The position numbers and the translations under genes are program-made. Below are positions 1 to 11,825 of a stretch of 64,000 nucleotides of DNA, piece by piece; the first letter of the stretch is position 1, and every line of letters begins with the position of its first letter. The notes beneath the pieces were generated by a model. It worked only from the letters and a program-made list of their open reading frames with translations, did not search any database and was not told the DNA's origin. This stretch comes from Sipunculus nudus (Eukaryota; Annelida; Sipuncula; Golfingiida; Sipunculidae): assembly GCA_026874595.1 (NCBI GenBank), contig CM049306.1:34734019-34798018 (forward strand), in the 5' to 3' direction.

Positions 1-578
1 TTTCTGATACACACAGATGCTCGGACTGTTTCATTGAAAATGAATTTGTCGTGCAATTATTTGAATGTCATGCCTCCATCACGAATTATCTGCAGATCAA
101 AACTTGGGTCGGATAGAGGGACATCAATATGTCATCTCTTAGTCCAAGTGTAATTTATATGGGTGTTGAAGGTGACGAAAACGTGTATCTTATTAACACT
201 CAAATAATCAAAACCTCTGTAATCTTAGTGCTTACGTTTGTTATTTGTAACTATCACATTTGATTTTGGACATATTTGTCCTTGAAGGAATGACAACAGA
301 AATATTTATTCTGAATATCGCCTGTCTTGCATATATAAATTATTCTTTGAAAATAAAATTGATGTGTGTGTTGAAATGAAATAGATTTGAAATGAAGAAA
401 ACTGATTTCATATGCTGAGACACCAAAAATAAAAAAAAAGAAAAAAAAAAGATGTTCGTTGCCTATTTTTGCTTTTCTAATTAAACAGAAAAAAAAGTTA
501 CATAAAATCCATTTCTAACGAATATAAACATCCGTCTCTTTTCATTGGCTAATTACCGAAATACTCTAAATATTTCAG
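1..578. other. AT-rich stretch, nothing recognised
   Basis: No gene, tRNA-like or repeat structure is recognised. There are A-rich runs around 428-450 and 489-497. No open frame on either strand looks coding. Confidence 0.6.
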
Positions 579-658
579 GAGATCCGATAACGGTTGCGTG
601 AGTTATGATGTGAACAAAACCACAAACAGGAGTGCACGCATACCCTCTTGGCGGAGGC
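579..658 (+). repeat. Family A TIR repeat, 3' fragment
   Basis: This is the right-hand end of the family A repeat (better copies at 2347, 27415 and 30526). It keeps the part that reads gcgtgagttatg, then the acaaac-rich stretch and the cgcataccctcttgg segment. It ends in an intact right terminal inverted repeat, TGGCGGAGGC, at 649-658. The left part of the element is missing. Confidence 0.65.
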
Positions 659-2346
659 ATTAATTATTTCTGGTAACATTTTTTGTATCAGTCTTTGAAT
701 AGCGGCTTTGACTTCAGAAATTGGTCTCATTTTCTGCTAGCGGTTTAACTTTTACCCAGCCCGACCGCCCACCTGGCAACGGTCCACCGGGCATTGCCCG
801 AAGGCCAAAATGCTATTCCGCCTCTGTTAAATGTGTAAAACTATCACCTGGACATATATGTATGCGTGTTTTTTATACTTGACTCTGTTTCATTGCTAGC
901 CTGACTTAATATCAATGAATTTATATGAGATATCACCTGGATTTATAAAAATGTCTGAATTATGTTACATAAATATTGAATTAATTCTAAACTCTTGTGT
1001 TCCTGTTGTTTTTCCTCTACCGAGAGAGAAGCCAGAGCAAGTCGTGTTAATTAAGTGGCGTAAGACGTCAAAATATGTCGATCGATTTCCAGTACATTCC
1101 TAACTGGGTTTGGGACAAGACCGCGATATATGAGGCTTGTGCTCGTTTTACCATGGGGACAGAATTAATCCTCTCTCCATGTTTTTACCTTACTGCATCG
1201 GAAGTATGATAGAAAAACTGAGGGAACTTTAGTGCAATTTGTTTTTGGTATAAATGAAAAGCCATGGAGAAGTTTTATGTCGGAAAAAGCTATGAAGCAA
1301 CATGTAATAATTGCCCAATATGAATGCCTTGAGATTTTAATATCAGACCAGATGAGACAAATTTGTGGCTATTTACACTATTCTACGACAGACTTTTATT
1401 TCTGTTCTGTGGAGTAGCCACGGGTGAATATATTTTCAAATAGATTATATCTTTTGTTAATATATGATTATGCCGACAACCAGGAAACGGAGGGGGATGG
1501 GCCATATACATAGATCCATCGTGTAAAGGTAGGATACAAATTCTGGCGAGGAATACAACAACTGATTTTGATGAAAAAAATATATACACTGATATATTTT
1601 TATACTTTTGAGGCATAGACAGATATGTCTCCATCCACGTACTATTGATGTTTGGCAGACCTTAGACGTGGGTAGACAAACGTCCGGAAAGTGGACTAAA
1701 ATGGGCCCTTTCGCATACTTGACGCCTGTCTCACAAACATAATTTACTTAACTTCTTACAATACAAACCTAAACATCGCCAATCCCAGGGTGCGAGGACT
1801 GTCCGACTTGCTTATATCCACATCTTTTTTATAACGTGGGGGCGCTAAAATAGTCGCGGATCGTACGTAATCCACACACGAACAACAAGGACATCCGGTG
1901 ACAGATAAGACGGACTAGAGGTTTTTAAATAACAAAACATGGCATTTTTCCGTGTGCTCTTACCATCGAATAACAAGCATCCGTGAAAATCCACCTCCGG
2001 TCCCCTGCTGGCTTTTCTTTAATTCAGCATTGGAACATTTCCTTGTTTACTAATAGTTTGTAGATAAAGGAGGCTCATACTTTCGTCACAGGTGCGATAT
2101 AAGAATTTTTCTTAGCAGGAATTACCTACAGTTCAGTAACATATACCCATTGTAAGACAACATTCACATACATTCTATAAATAAGGCAGGTAGTTAGCTG
2201 ACTTGTAGATTAACCAAATGTATGTTACTTTGGCATGTTATGTCAGTGTTTCATTAAAAATTACGCTCAATTTTGTCACAATGAATACAAAACTGTCCAC
2301 ATGAAAACTGTTAAGTAACTGGAAATCTACATTCAAAGGAATGCAA
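659..2346. other. Unassigned AT-rich DNA
   Basis: No gene is recognised. A small GC patch at 755-810 contains a short perfect hairpin (CGGGC-att-GCCCG). A 62-codon open frame at 915-1103 matches nothing I know and is of a length expected by chance. Confidence 0.5.
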
Positions 2347-2657
2347 GCCTCCCCCATATGGGGTCAGTATTATAGGATTCTCTCAAAACTGTGCTTGCTT
2401 TCACGTATTCAGCCCATAATCTCAGGTTCATTCGTGCAAAAGTGGCTCTTAATTTGTGAAAATTCCTCGATGATGTTCATCAATCCGGATCATGTGCCGG
2501 ATAAACATCAAAATCTAATAGATTCTTTAAAGGCTCATTCCTGAAATGGCCTGAAACTTTCATTAAATTCCATTTATGATTGCATGAGAAAGATTGAAAC
2601 ACAAGTACACACACAAAAATACGAACATGGATGAACGCATACCCTCCTGGCGAAGGC
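2347..2657 (+). repeat. Family A TIR repeat, near full-length
   Basis: The copy runs from the left terminal inverted repeat GCCTCCCCCA (2347-2356) to the right one TGGCGAAGGC (2648-2657). Between them it carries the shared family blocks: tattcagcccata, gttcattcgtgcaaaagtg, tttgtgaaaattcctcgatga, atcatgtgccggat, catcaaaatctaat and tgaacgcataccctcc. It contains no coding capacity. The size (311 bp) and imperfect 10-bp termini suggest a non-autonomous DNA element. A 67-codon open frame inside it is incidental. Confidence 0.75.
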
Positions 2658-2699
2658 AGTTAGAAGCGGAACACTAAATATACAACATTTTTTCCTTCT

Positions 2700-3019
2700 T
2701 ACTTTTCAGTAGTAAACAACTAACGCGAGTCAGCTTTGAGCTTCATGAGTTGTTGACATGCTAGTGGTTAACTTACTACGGGCGTGGTCTAGTGTGGGGT
2801 GAGTGAGGAATTGTGTCTATTGGACCGACTTCGTTTTCCCTGATTGTGAAGCTGGTGGACTCCTGTCGAGTATTATGTCCGCCTCAAGAGCTGAGCGCCG
2901 TAACAACGTTGTAAAACATGGCACGTAGGACAAGACCTCCCTGCAAGAGTGCTTTCCTCTCCCATGACCGCAGCCGTGTCTCTCTGCCATCATCTTCAGG
3001 GACTGATGTCCGTAGGTAA
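2700..3019 (+). promoter_or_regulatory. Candidate promoter / first exon (unproven)
   Basis: This segment has more CpG than its flanks and contains a GGGCGTGG GC-box-like site near 2779. At 2918 an ATG sits in a good Kozak context (AAAACATGG), with an in-frame stop shortly upstream. It opens a 33-codon frame ending at 3019. Within the frame, a splice-donor-like CGTAG|GTAATG occurs at 3015/3016, so the frame could instead be a first coding exon ending at 3015. The peptide (rich in R, P and S) matches no family I recognise. There is no TATA box and no paired acceptor that I can defend. Chance occurrence is quite possible. Confidence 0.2.
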
Positions 3020-4195
3020 TGACGGTCTTTTTTTTCGCTACCCTTGAAATGTACTAGTTATTCAAGTAACCCGCTCCTCCGCTTGTCATGCCCTCATCGC
3101 AAGACTCGAATATTCTATAAATAGATAGGTACCTAATGAACGGCCAACATATTTTTAAGAAAAATGTACGTCGTGCTTTAAGAAATGTTATATTTATTTC
3201 AATACAGAAAACCCCACTTAAACGAAACCTTTCAATCATCCTCTGGTTTCCGTTGTATGGTCATACCAGACACTAATGGCATATTGTCATTTCTTTTGTC
3301 AGAAGGATGGTAGTTAGGTATTAGGATCCTCATCTAAGACTCACCAATAAAATCTTTCTGTCCATAATAAGTTATCCAGTGAGAAATGTTGGACAGTATA
3401 CAGTATAATACCGAATATTTTAGTTGTCCCGCGTAATTTATCAAGAGAGCATCAATTAAAGTACTGATTTAATGCAATTAGAGTTGCCCTTATCCGTATG
3501 ATTCTTTTATTTTTGGCCGATGATATCCTAAAATGCATTTGTTCATAAATGCATTATTTCACACTTTGATTTAAAAAATAAACACAACTCGTAGTCATTT
3601 CATAATAGTAATAAGCTAAAAGAACCTCAATATATGTTTTACCGCTACAAAAGAGGACGCAATGGTTCTTGGACCAATACTGTATTTATTCCTATCAAAC
3701 ATGATCCTACTCAAACGAATTATCGTGGATTTTGGATACTAGTGTTTTTTAGTTTTAACAAAACATGGCAGTACCTGAACGTTAGAAGGGAGGGATGAAT
3801 CAGTGAGAGTTTGGAAAAACTAAACGAATATACTCTGAACAGAGTCTCAAGGCAGGAGTTTGATGGCGACTGGACCCATTTCGTCCGAGCAGAAGCTCTT
3901 AGTTGTCCACGTCCACGTCCGTGAAACATTATGGGATGTCATCCAGGTCTACCAGTAAGCTAAACCGATAGCCAAACAATTACACAGAGCCGTTGTTTAG
4001 TTACTTTCTGACATACTAAACTCTCGTAGGTAAAAAAATACAAAGTAGCAAACATGATTTTCATTTGAATTTCTTTGCAATTTGGGAAATTCCATTTATT
4101 GTGTCTCCATCGGTAAAAATAAAAAAAAAGTATTGTTCGCTCGCACCATATTTTCTAACCCCAGAGTCCGTAGAACAATTTTTAAATATTATTTG
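3020..4195. other. Unassigned AT-rich DNA
   Basis: No gene or named repeat is seen. Open frames on the minus strand at 3054-3239 and 3720-3929 have no recognisable similarity. Confidence 0.5.
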
Positions 4196-4237
4196 AGGGA
4201 GAGAGAGACAGAGAGACAGAGAGACAAAGACAGAGAG
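4196..4237. repeat. GA/CAGA simple repeat
   Basis: A short purine tract of gaga and gagaca units with interruptions. It is a microsatellite. Confidence 0.85.
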
Positions 4238-4849
4238 TTCCAGAGTTCCTGCAGTTAAAAATCTTGAAGGTATCATTTGATAAGGCAGTAGCTCAGGTTT
4301 TGATTTGATAGTTTATATAGGGAATATGATCATGCTTTCACTTCTAATTCATGTCTGTAAATATTGTAAGCAGCTTAAGTGTAACTAAATACAAGCCCTA
4401 CTTGCCGCCGATAACCATGACAGCTTCACAGTTGTAGCCGACAAGACTCGACAGAACATGGCTCCAGTCTTATCGATAATAAAAAAATCACAGAAGCGGT
4501 TCGGACGATCTTTTTCTTGTATTCATATCTGTATACATATTTGGTTTTCTTGTAAGCTCTTTTATTGGTTTTCTGTCGTTGTGTTTTTGTGTTCTCCTTC
4601 CTATGCTTGTTTCTTTAAAAGGCTATAAATAACTCTCCAAGCATATCCAGCGGTAATATATAATACAATAAGTTCTATCCGAATGTGGCTTGATTGAAGT
4701 TTTGGCCTTTTAGCATAATAGCAATAGGGTGTATATTTTTCATGATAATTTTTTTTCAAAAACTAAATTACTAAAAACTAAAAATACATGAGACCATAGA
4801 GGTCCCGTTCTTTTCCGTTCCTAAAGTCGCTTATATAGTATTACAGTCA

Positions 4850-5417
4850 GTGTCCAAACGAAATGTCCTTACGTTTTCCGCAATGTAAAATTGTCATTTA
4901 TTGTCCGGGCATGTACGCGGGAATCCGTCACATACGAAGCTGTCTGTCGCAGTCTAGTAGACGATTTTATAAGACATTACGTATGCAGATGAGCAGAGCG
5001 TGGCTATCGAGTTCTGACTGGCGGATCCTCCCTAGCAAACTCACAATCAATGCACCAACCATAACCGCTAGAAGGAAGCCAGGTGCCCGCCAATCAATAC
5101 AGGCGGTAGCCGTTCTCTTAGACCTGGCGGAGTGGTCAGACTGGGGCTCTGTCCTCGCGCAGTCCACCAGAACCACAGCGAGGTCTGGCCACACGGAACC
5201 CGCGCAAATCAGCCAGTGCTTCTTTCGTGCGTAACACCGGAAGTTACCGTTTCACACGCTCGCGGTTGTAGCAAACTAAACAGCCTTGTGCCGGCGATCA
5301 GGAGATTTTATCTTTGATCTTATCAAAACACTGTTTCACGGGTAAAGAAAATATTGCTTCGATTGTCGGTAGCTCACCTGTACTTATGAAGACAAGAACT
5401 TGAAAACTGTGGTAAGT
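4850..5417 (+). promoter_or_regulatory. Candidate CpG-rich promoter with non-coding first exon
   Basis: This is the most CpG-dense stretch in the left part of the window, against AT-rich flanks. It contains a CCAAT box (CCAATCA, 5090-5096) and an exact ETS-type site ACCGGAAGT (5236-5244), both typical of CpG promoters. About 170 bp downstream is a strong splice-donor sequence, CTGTG|GTAAGT, with the intron side starting at 5412. The arrangement would fit a TSS near 5240-5300 and a non-coding first exon ending at 5411. The only ATG just before the donor opens a five-codon frame. A 123-codon frame on + (4863-5234) and a 75-codon frame on - (4967-5194) cover the same DNA. I consider both frames a by-product of the higher G+C. 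No downstream exon is identified. Confidence 0.3.
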
Positions 5418-6179
5418 ACTGTGACTTTTTTATGGCTTGCACTATGTAGGGCCTGTTTCTCAAGAGGAAAAGGATGGTTAGAAGTATTTTTTTTTATCTG
5501 TATATTTTCAGTATTGCAGTCGAGTCTAAACTATCCGAACATGGATTTTGTAAACTGTGTTTCAGGCATTATTTAACAACGTTCTTTTTCTGCTTGACTC
5601 GAGATGCACTCCAACTGATTTCTCGAGTCCTAACATCCGAGTCCGAGGAAACAGTATTTGTTAAACTTTCATCAAGTAACAATGTATGATGGACATTTCT
5701 TAGCTTAATGGATATATCGATAGTTAAAGGGCACCTACTTTGGGTGTCTGAGTTTCTTGAACATAAAACCATACGGAATAGCGGGTGTCAATGATAGGCT
5801 GTGAATGTGGTTACCAGCTACACTTAAAGAAAGAGGTTTACCGGTATATCGTCATTTTCTAAATTTATATAAGCCATTCATGGAATTCATTGGTCTAATT
5901 TTATTATGCAGGAAATGTAATTTAGCCTCGGCTAGTATGATTCAAGAAAGAATGTCAAATATGTAGTTGCTTTTTTCCGCCTTCTTTGACTCTAACATAA
6001 GTTCCATGGTTACGATTCACTTGTAAACAAAATAAGGGAACAGACATCATAGCCTACGAAGTGTACCAATGCCATTAAAAATGACATGCAGAAAGTGTAA
6101 TTGTCTTTAGTTAGTTAAAAACAGGGTGCATTTTAAATATGCATTTAGGCTTTGTCCTTGGGTTACAGAGAATTAAATG
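5418..6179. other. Unassigned AT-rich DNA
   Basis: Nothing recognised. If the donor at 5412 is real, this would be intron. Confidence 0.5.
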
Positions 6180-6278
6180 GGTTGCAAAACTGTAAATTTT
6201 GGAAAGCAAAGGATCTCACGGCGGCCACCATTTCTAAAGGGTGAATGTGGATTCGAACCCGTAACCTGTGACGTACAA

Positions 6279-6279
<1 letters not shown>
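6180..6279 (-). repeat. tRNA-like (SINE-like) remnant, box B only
   Basis: On the minus strand a box B match GGGTTCGAATCC lies at 6249-6260, followed by sequence that does not fold as a tRNA. The region where box A should be is occupied by the TA microsatellite at 6280-6339. It is probably the decayed head of a tRNA-derived SINE. It is not a functional tRNA gene. Confidence 0.4.

Positions 6280-6339
<60 letters not shown>
6280..6339. repeat. (TA)n microsatellite
   Basis: A pure TA dinucleotide tract of about 60 bp. Confidence 0.98.
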
Positions 6340-6344
<5 letters not shown>

Positions 6345-6895
6345 AACTAATCAGCAAATCATGGACCGCTGATTTTCAGAAGGGTAGAATTCCACTCTGG
6401 TGGCCCATTATGTCAACTTCATATTATAAAAAAGATCGCCAATTAGTTGGTACGTTGAACACCTAACAAACCTCTTGTTGATGGATCCTTTTCAGATTTA
6501 AAGTTTAAAAACTTGATTTAGAAATTTAAAGACCTCGCGAACGGACCCGTTCCATTTTCCTCTGATCGAGCACAGACAGCTTATTCTCAGATTTTCGAAA
6601 AGTTCCTTCTGCTAAAAATGTCCTTGAATATCTATTTCTTAACAATGGGGGGAAATGGTGGAATTCACTTGTTTTTTATGAATATAACGCCGATTAGACG
6701 TGGTTGCAACGTACCTAAAAATACCTGTGCGGTCCTTAGGAAAAAATGTATTTTTTTTTTTTTTGTGAATAACATGGATTTTGATCAGTTTTGCGGAATT
6801 TCAGTGAAAATAAAGGATATAAAACAGGCGAACTCGAGTGTGCCTCACACAAAGTTAGGTGCCTTTTTTTCTATAGACAGACAGAGCCAGTCTTT
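6340..6895. other. Unassigned DNA
   Basis: No feature recognised. The 155-codon open frame at 6618-7085 crosses into a family A fragment and a T-run. It has no recognisable protein similarity and is rejected as a gene. Confidence 0.5.
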
Positions 6896-6998
6896 GCCAT
6901 CGACTTATTCCCGGAATTCCCGAATTCCACGAGATTCCGTTCATGATTGTTGGAGACACACACAAACGGAGATGCCAACATACCCTTCTGGAAGAGGC
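6896..6998 (+). repeat. Family A TIR repeat, 3' fragment
   Basis: This carries the right-end blocks gagattccgttcatgattg, the acacaaac stretch and acatacccttctgg. It ends in a degenerate right terminus TGGAAGAGGC (6989-6998). The left two-thirds of the element is absent. Confidence 0.55.
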
Positions 6999-7179
6999 AC
7001 CCATTCGCCTGTCTATTCTTTAATTAATTTTGTAGCGTTTCATTTCCAAATTCCTAGTTTGAAAATAAACAAAAAAAGGTTTTAACGAATAAAAATCGAT
7101 AATGCTATTGATGAACCGGTAAAGCATATATGCAGAGGTGACTGGCTTACGGTGCAACAGGTTTGGAAACCGTTATGTC

Positions 7180-7900
7180 ATACATCCCGATATATCTATA
7201 ACATATGATATTTGTTGCTCATCGTGATATCTATACGACGGCTTGGTCATCCACTGTTCATACATCTAGATATCGATATGAAAACTAGCCCTGTAAGGTA
7301 ATTCTCAGACATCATATTATGGGTATAATGGATGATTTGGATATTTGTCTAACATCGTGATATCGGTAAGTCAGACGATTTGGATATTTGTCAAACGTGA
7401 TAACGCTATGACAGGCGATTAGGATATTTGTCATACATCGTGATATCTGTATGACGGACGATTTGGATATTTGTCAAACATCGTTATATCGGTATGACGG
7501 ACGATTTGGATATTTGTCAAACAACGTAATATCGGTATGACGAACGATTAGGATATTTATCATACATCGTGATATCGGTATGACGGACGATTTTGATATT
7601 GGTCCAACATCGTTATATCGGTAGGACGGACGATTTGGATATTTGTCATACATCGTGATATCGGTATAACGGACGATATGGATATTTGTCAAACATGAAT
7701 ATGGCATGAAAGACGATTTAGATATTTGTCATACATTGTGATATTGGTATTCCAGACGATTTCCTTGACATACATCGTGATATCGGTATGGCGGATATCA
7801 TGTCATATATAATCTGGATATTTGTCAAACATAGTGATCGATATCGGTATAACAGCAGTGATGGGTATTTGTCAAACTTCGTGATATCTTTAAGACATGT
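7180..7900. repeat. 43-bp tandem repeat array
   Basis: About 16 head-to-tail units of 43 bp, with a core reading acgatttggatatttgtca then catcgtgatatcggtatg. Unit starts at 7458, 7501, 7544 and 7587 are exactly 43 bp apart. The edges are more divergent than the centre, as expected for a minisatellite exchanging mainly internally. Because 43 is not a multiple of 3, the frame rotates with each unit, so the repetitive 77-codon minus-strand frame inside (7474-7707) is not evidence of a protein. Confidence 0.92.
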
Positions 7901-8490
7901 CTGCTGACCGTAGCTTAGATCGATCTCCAGACGTTCACGTGTTAGATCCGGCCTGAGAGTGCATGGTCAACCTCTCCTCTTTGGATGCAAGGCGCCATCT
8001 CCGTCATCAACATTTCCTCGTTATGTTTTAAGACCCCCATCCCGCCCGGGGCCAGGACGCGCCCCACCATTCACTGTCACATATCTGCCGTCTTCCCAAG
8101 TTAATATTTTATAGCGGTTCCTCGTCAGTGCACCAGGTTCAGGCAGTAAACTACATCCCTACACCTGGTTATCCTTCATCAATCCTCATCACCTCAGGGG
8201 CGGTCTTGTGTGTGTGTGTGTGGGGTGAGAGAATAATGATTCCTTATCTGATCCTTGGCACAGGGAAACAGGAAAGAAATTCTGTCAAATTCGGATCCAT
8301 GAAAAATTCATTTTGTTTCACAAACCCACATTACCATAAATACATGAATACATATATAAATTATAATAATTATTATTATTATATTTATTATTATCATTAT
8401 AATTATTATCATAAGCGATATTTGTAACGTGTGGTCATGACGCATTGCTCTAATATGAAAGTTTTGCAAGATCCTAAAATGAAACTTCGA
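7901..8490. other. Unassigned DNA with a TTA/ATT-rich tract
   Basis: A GC-richer patch lies at 8030-8075. An imperfect (TTA)n/(ATT)n tract is at 8362-8415. No gene is recognised. Confidence 0.5.
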
Positions 8491-8605
8491 GGAAATTCGG
8501 CATCAGGCAACATACTAAGAGAAAATTCGGCATCAGTATAATGCTAAGAGAAAAGTCGTCATCAGTCATTATATTAGGAGAAAAGTCGGCGTCACACAAT
8601 ATTCT
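8491..8605. repeat. 30-bp tandem repeat, about 4 units
   Basis: Units beginning aaattcggcatcag or aaagtcgtcatcag start at 8493, 8523, 8553 and 8583, a period of 30 bp with substitutions. It is a short minisatellite. Confidence 0.85.
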
Positions 8606-9932
8606 GCCAAACCTATCTAAAAAATACAGAGTGTGTATCCTTCTTATGTTCTCAAGACCATCAATAACTGAACCAATTAATGTACTAATCTAGTATGATG
8701 CCGGACCAAATTGATTAGGGCAGTTGTCATTCGTACTACGGCCCGTTGCCTGGGGACAGTTAAAGCCTTTAATAATCTACGTCTATATACCGATGTTCCC
8801 ATAAATTTTTCCACACAAACATATCTGTTTGTGTATGTTTGTGTAGCCTACCACGCGTTAGGTCCCTTGTACAATTCCTACTGCTGTGACTACATGTGTG
8901 TGACTGTGTTATACTGTTTTTATCGCCGTTGGTTGGATAGATGGTTTGTCTGTTAGTATATGTAGCTTGATAGTATACGAATCTTGATGAAATTGTGTAG
9001 AGGGATAAGGTAACACTCAAGGAGCAGTCAATTTAAGCTAAACTGAATCATCATAAGATTATTTAGAGATAACAATAAGGCATTTATTCGTAGAATTTAT
9101 TGGTGCCTAAAATGTCGGAGGACTATTTTCTAAGGTAGCTAGCCACATATGAGGCGCTGGAGTTACGTATACACGTAGTACGTTCCATACACGTAATTCT
9201 ATCCTGCCCTCAGTGAAGACAAAAGCCAGATGTCAAACAGTTTATAGTGAAGGCGTGAGAGGCTCTCCTCCGGCGCTGGTCCAGTGAGATGTCAGATGGA
9301 GGCCCTTGGACATATTTTCACAAACAAAGTGACTGGTGGTGGCCAGTGACGGTGTAATTAGCGAGGTTTAGTTTTGTACTGTTCCGCTTTGGATGGATAC
9401 TGATAAATAAGCGGAATTGAAGATTTATTAATAATTATAGTGAATAGTACCTATAAGCGGCAGGTTTTATCCATTCGATATAGGAGATACCAGCGATATG
9501 TTACAGAGCAGAATTTTTATATCTACAATGGTTTCTGCACAAAATGGTTTCCTTTTTGTTATTTTCTCATTCATAATCTATGTTAAGTAGATACGGGCGG
9601 TTGTTATTGTGATAGTATCATCAACCACTGATGTACATTTTTTGAGTGTCTGTTGTGTCACGACTCAAAGTAGGTCATGTAAGAAAAATTCGAGTGCCTA
9701 CTGAATCATTGTTTTTCATGGCTGTCGCTCATACAAAGTGCCTTATAACTTACATAATGTGGCATATGGGATATATACATCAGATAAGTCCAGTTGTATA
9801 TATGTTCAATGATATCATTCGTATAAGTTATTAATGCGTATAGGGTCTCCCCGGCATTTCATTAGCGCGGGTGTACGATTTACTGATATATTACAACCAG
9901 CAGCACTTTCTAAAAGGGCCTATTCACATACC

Positions 9933-9935
<3 letters not shown>
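8606..9935. other. Unassigned DNA
   Basis: No gene or repeat is recognised. The stretch 9170-9370 is less AT-rich than its surroundings but shows no convincing exon. Confidence 0.5.
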
Positions 9936-9996
<61 letters not shown>

Positions 9997-10047
9997 GTAT
10001 GTATATATATACATGTTTGTGTACATGTATATATATATATATGTATG

Positions 10048-10084
<37 letters not shown>
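9936..10084. repeat. Compound TA/TATG microsatellite
   Basis: A long TA tract is interrupted by catg, tgtatg and acatg variants. Overlapping open frames through it (tyrosine/isoleucine repeats) are artefacts. Confidence 0.97.
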
Positions 10085-10087
<3 letters not shown>

Positions 10088-10139
10088 GTATAATGTTTAC
10101 TCCTTAAGATAGAATGGATCTACCATGCTTACGTTCGAA

Positions 10140-10520
10140 AGTCGTTTGCTTACTCCTATACACAAGTGAAAATAAACTTGCATCGTGACGCGATCAGTAG
10201 CGCAAAATATGAACAGCCCGCACGACATCTTGTGGTCGTACCACGCAACTTTACAAATTTGTCAAGCTTAAAATCAGTGTTTTTTTATTTATTTGTACTT
10301 TCTTTCATGATTCTCATCCTTGATTGGAAGTTGTCCGTCGTGTACAAAATCGATCCTCAGGCCCCGCAGTCTGGATATCAGACACGTGGACTGTGTTTAC
10401 TCACGCACATATCATAACAACGTATACAACAGGTGATTTGGAGAGAGTAAGTCCATTTGTCGGGATGAATTGGCTGGGAAACTTTTGTATTCCGCCAAAA
10501 CGAACTAATAGCGTGAGATA
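10140..10520 (+). repeat. Family B interspersed repeat, copy 1
   Basis: It shares ordered blocks with copies at 31850, 51470, 12530 (minus) and 62655 (minus). The blocks are tacacaagtgaaaataa and ttgcatcg, then gatcagtagcgcaaaa, then acacgtggactgtgtttac (with a CACGTG E-box), then cataacaacgta and ggctgggaaacttttgta. I cannot define exact ends, target-site duplications or a coding region, so the class is unknown. Confidence 0.6.
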
Positions 10521-11825
10521 ACACACATATTTCTCCAAGTGTCCACGTGCCTTTAATATTTATGAGCTCTATCCATATTCATAATCTACACGCATTCCTG
10601 CACCTCTTGTCGTTGCGATATCACTATCCTTATCTATGTATATGTATATATAACTGCCATGTGATACCTCTATACATTCACGGACCACTGGTTCGTCATT
10701 TTGGGGCAGATCCGCACCCTCTTCTCCCCCTCCCACACCCAACAAAAAGGAGCACACACGCACACACACATGCATAGTCAGTAGAGCCCAGCCTCCTGGA
10801 TCCTATAGATATATCGCACGTATGTTGATTTCAATTTTATCGGCCTCTGCATGTTTTAAAATGTTTTAAAATATCAATTTAACATATCAAGCTGGCTTTG
10901 ACCTGCGCGGTAGAGAAACTTATCTCACGGTTTGGGTGGGGAATGTATTTCAAGATTTTATATCTCGTGGTCTTGTAAACAAGATACAAATGGAATCGCC
11001 TGTCGTGCTTGTGGCTGAGATCAGGGGAGTGAAGGAACATAGTGTTCAAATTAGATTGGCACTGACTGTCAGATAAGGGATCTCTTCATGCGGACAAGGC
11101 TCCAGCCTTTGGTGTGTTTAGTGCAAGGCCGGACATAAGAAGACCCTGGTTTTATGATGTCCGTACCCGGAACTCCGGCGACTGACTCCAATCAGGTTAG
11201 ATTCTTTCTCCCGTATTTTCTGTTCAGATTACACACATATGGATAGTTCATATGCATGTATGAACCCTAATAAGGTATAAATTTGTTAAGTATATATGTA
11301 TGTATATATTTATATACTTATATTTACATTAATTTAAATGAAGAACTGATATTAGGATAATCTATATAATTATATACTATATATGAAATATACTTTATTT
11401 ATAAATATATATATACTATATACTATATATATAAACTATATATGGAATATACTTTATATTTATTTTATATAGTTAGTGCGTTAATCAAACAATATGAATA
11501 TGTACTATATTAGTATATAAGAAAATTATATTATTTTTTTATTTATGCACCTAGATTTTTTTAACGTGCTAGAGTAGCACTAAAAACCACTCGAAAATTG
11601 ATTATATATTTATAAAAAATCAACCAGTTCCATATATTCTGAAGTTCTTCATGTATGCAGTCAGTACCGTAAAGCTAATCTGGCTGTAAAATTATGCAGT
11701 ATTGTAAAATCATAAGTAGAAAATAATTCGAAGTATGTTTATATAATAACATATAGCATATACATACAGCATATACATACAAAAACAGCATCCTGAAAAA
11801 TTGTTTATTTTTTATATGATTCTTT
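10521..11825. other. Unassigned, very AT-rich DNA
   Basis: A short CA tract lies near 10750-10770. Between 11270 and 11530 is a TA-rich, partly palindromic stretch. No gene is recognised. Confidence 0.5.

Noticed and set aside
4863-5234. 123-codon + frame and overlapping 75-codon minus frame with a hydrophobic segment
   Set aside because: Both cover the CpG-richer patch, where stops are rarer. Neither shows a domain or defensible exon ends. Promoter-like reading is preferred.
7474-7707. Repetitive 77-codon minus-strand frame
   Set aside because: It lies in the 43-bp array. The period is not a multiple of three and frames rotate between units.
9834-10112. 92- and 71-codon frames with Y/I runs
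   Set aside because: They are translation of the TA microsatellite.
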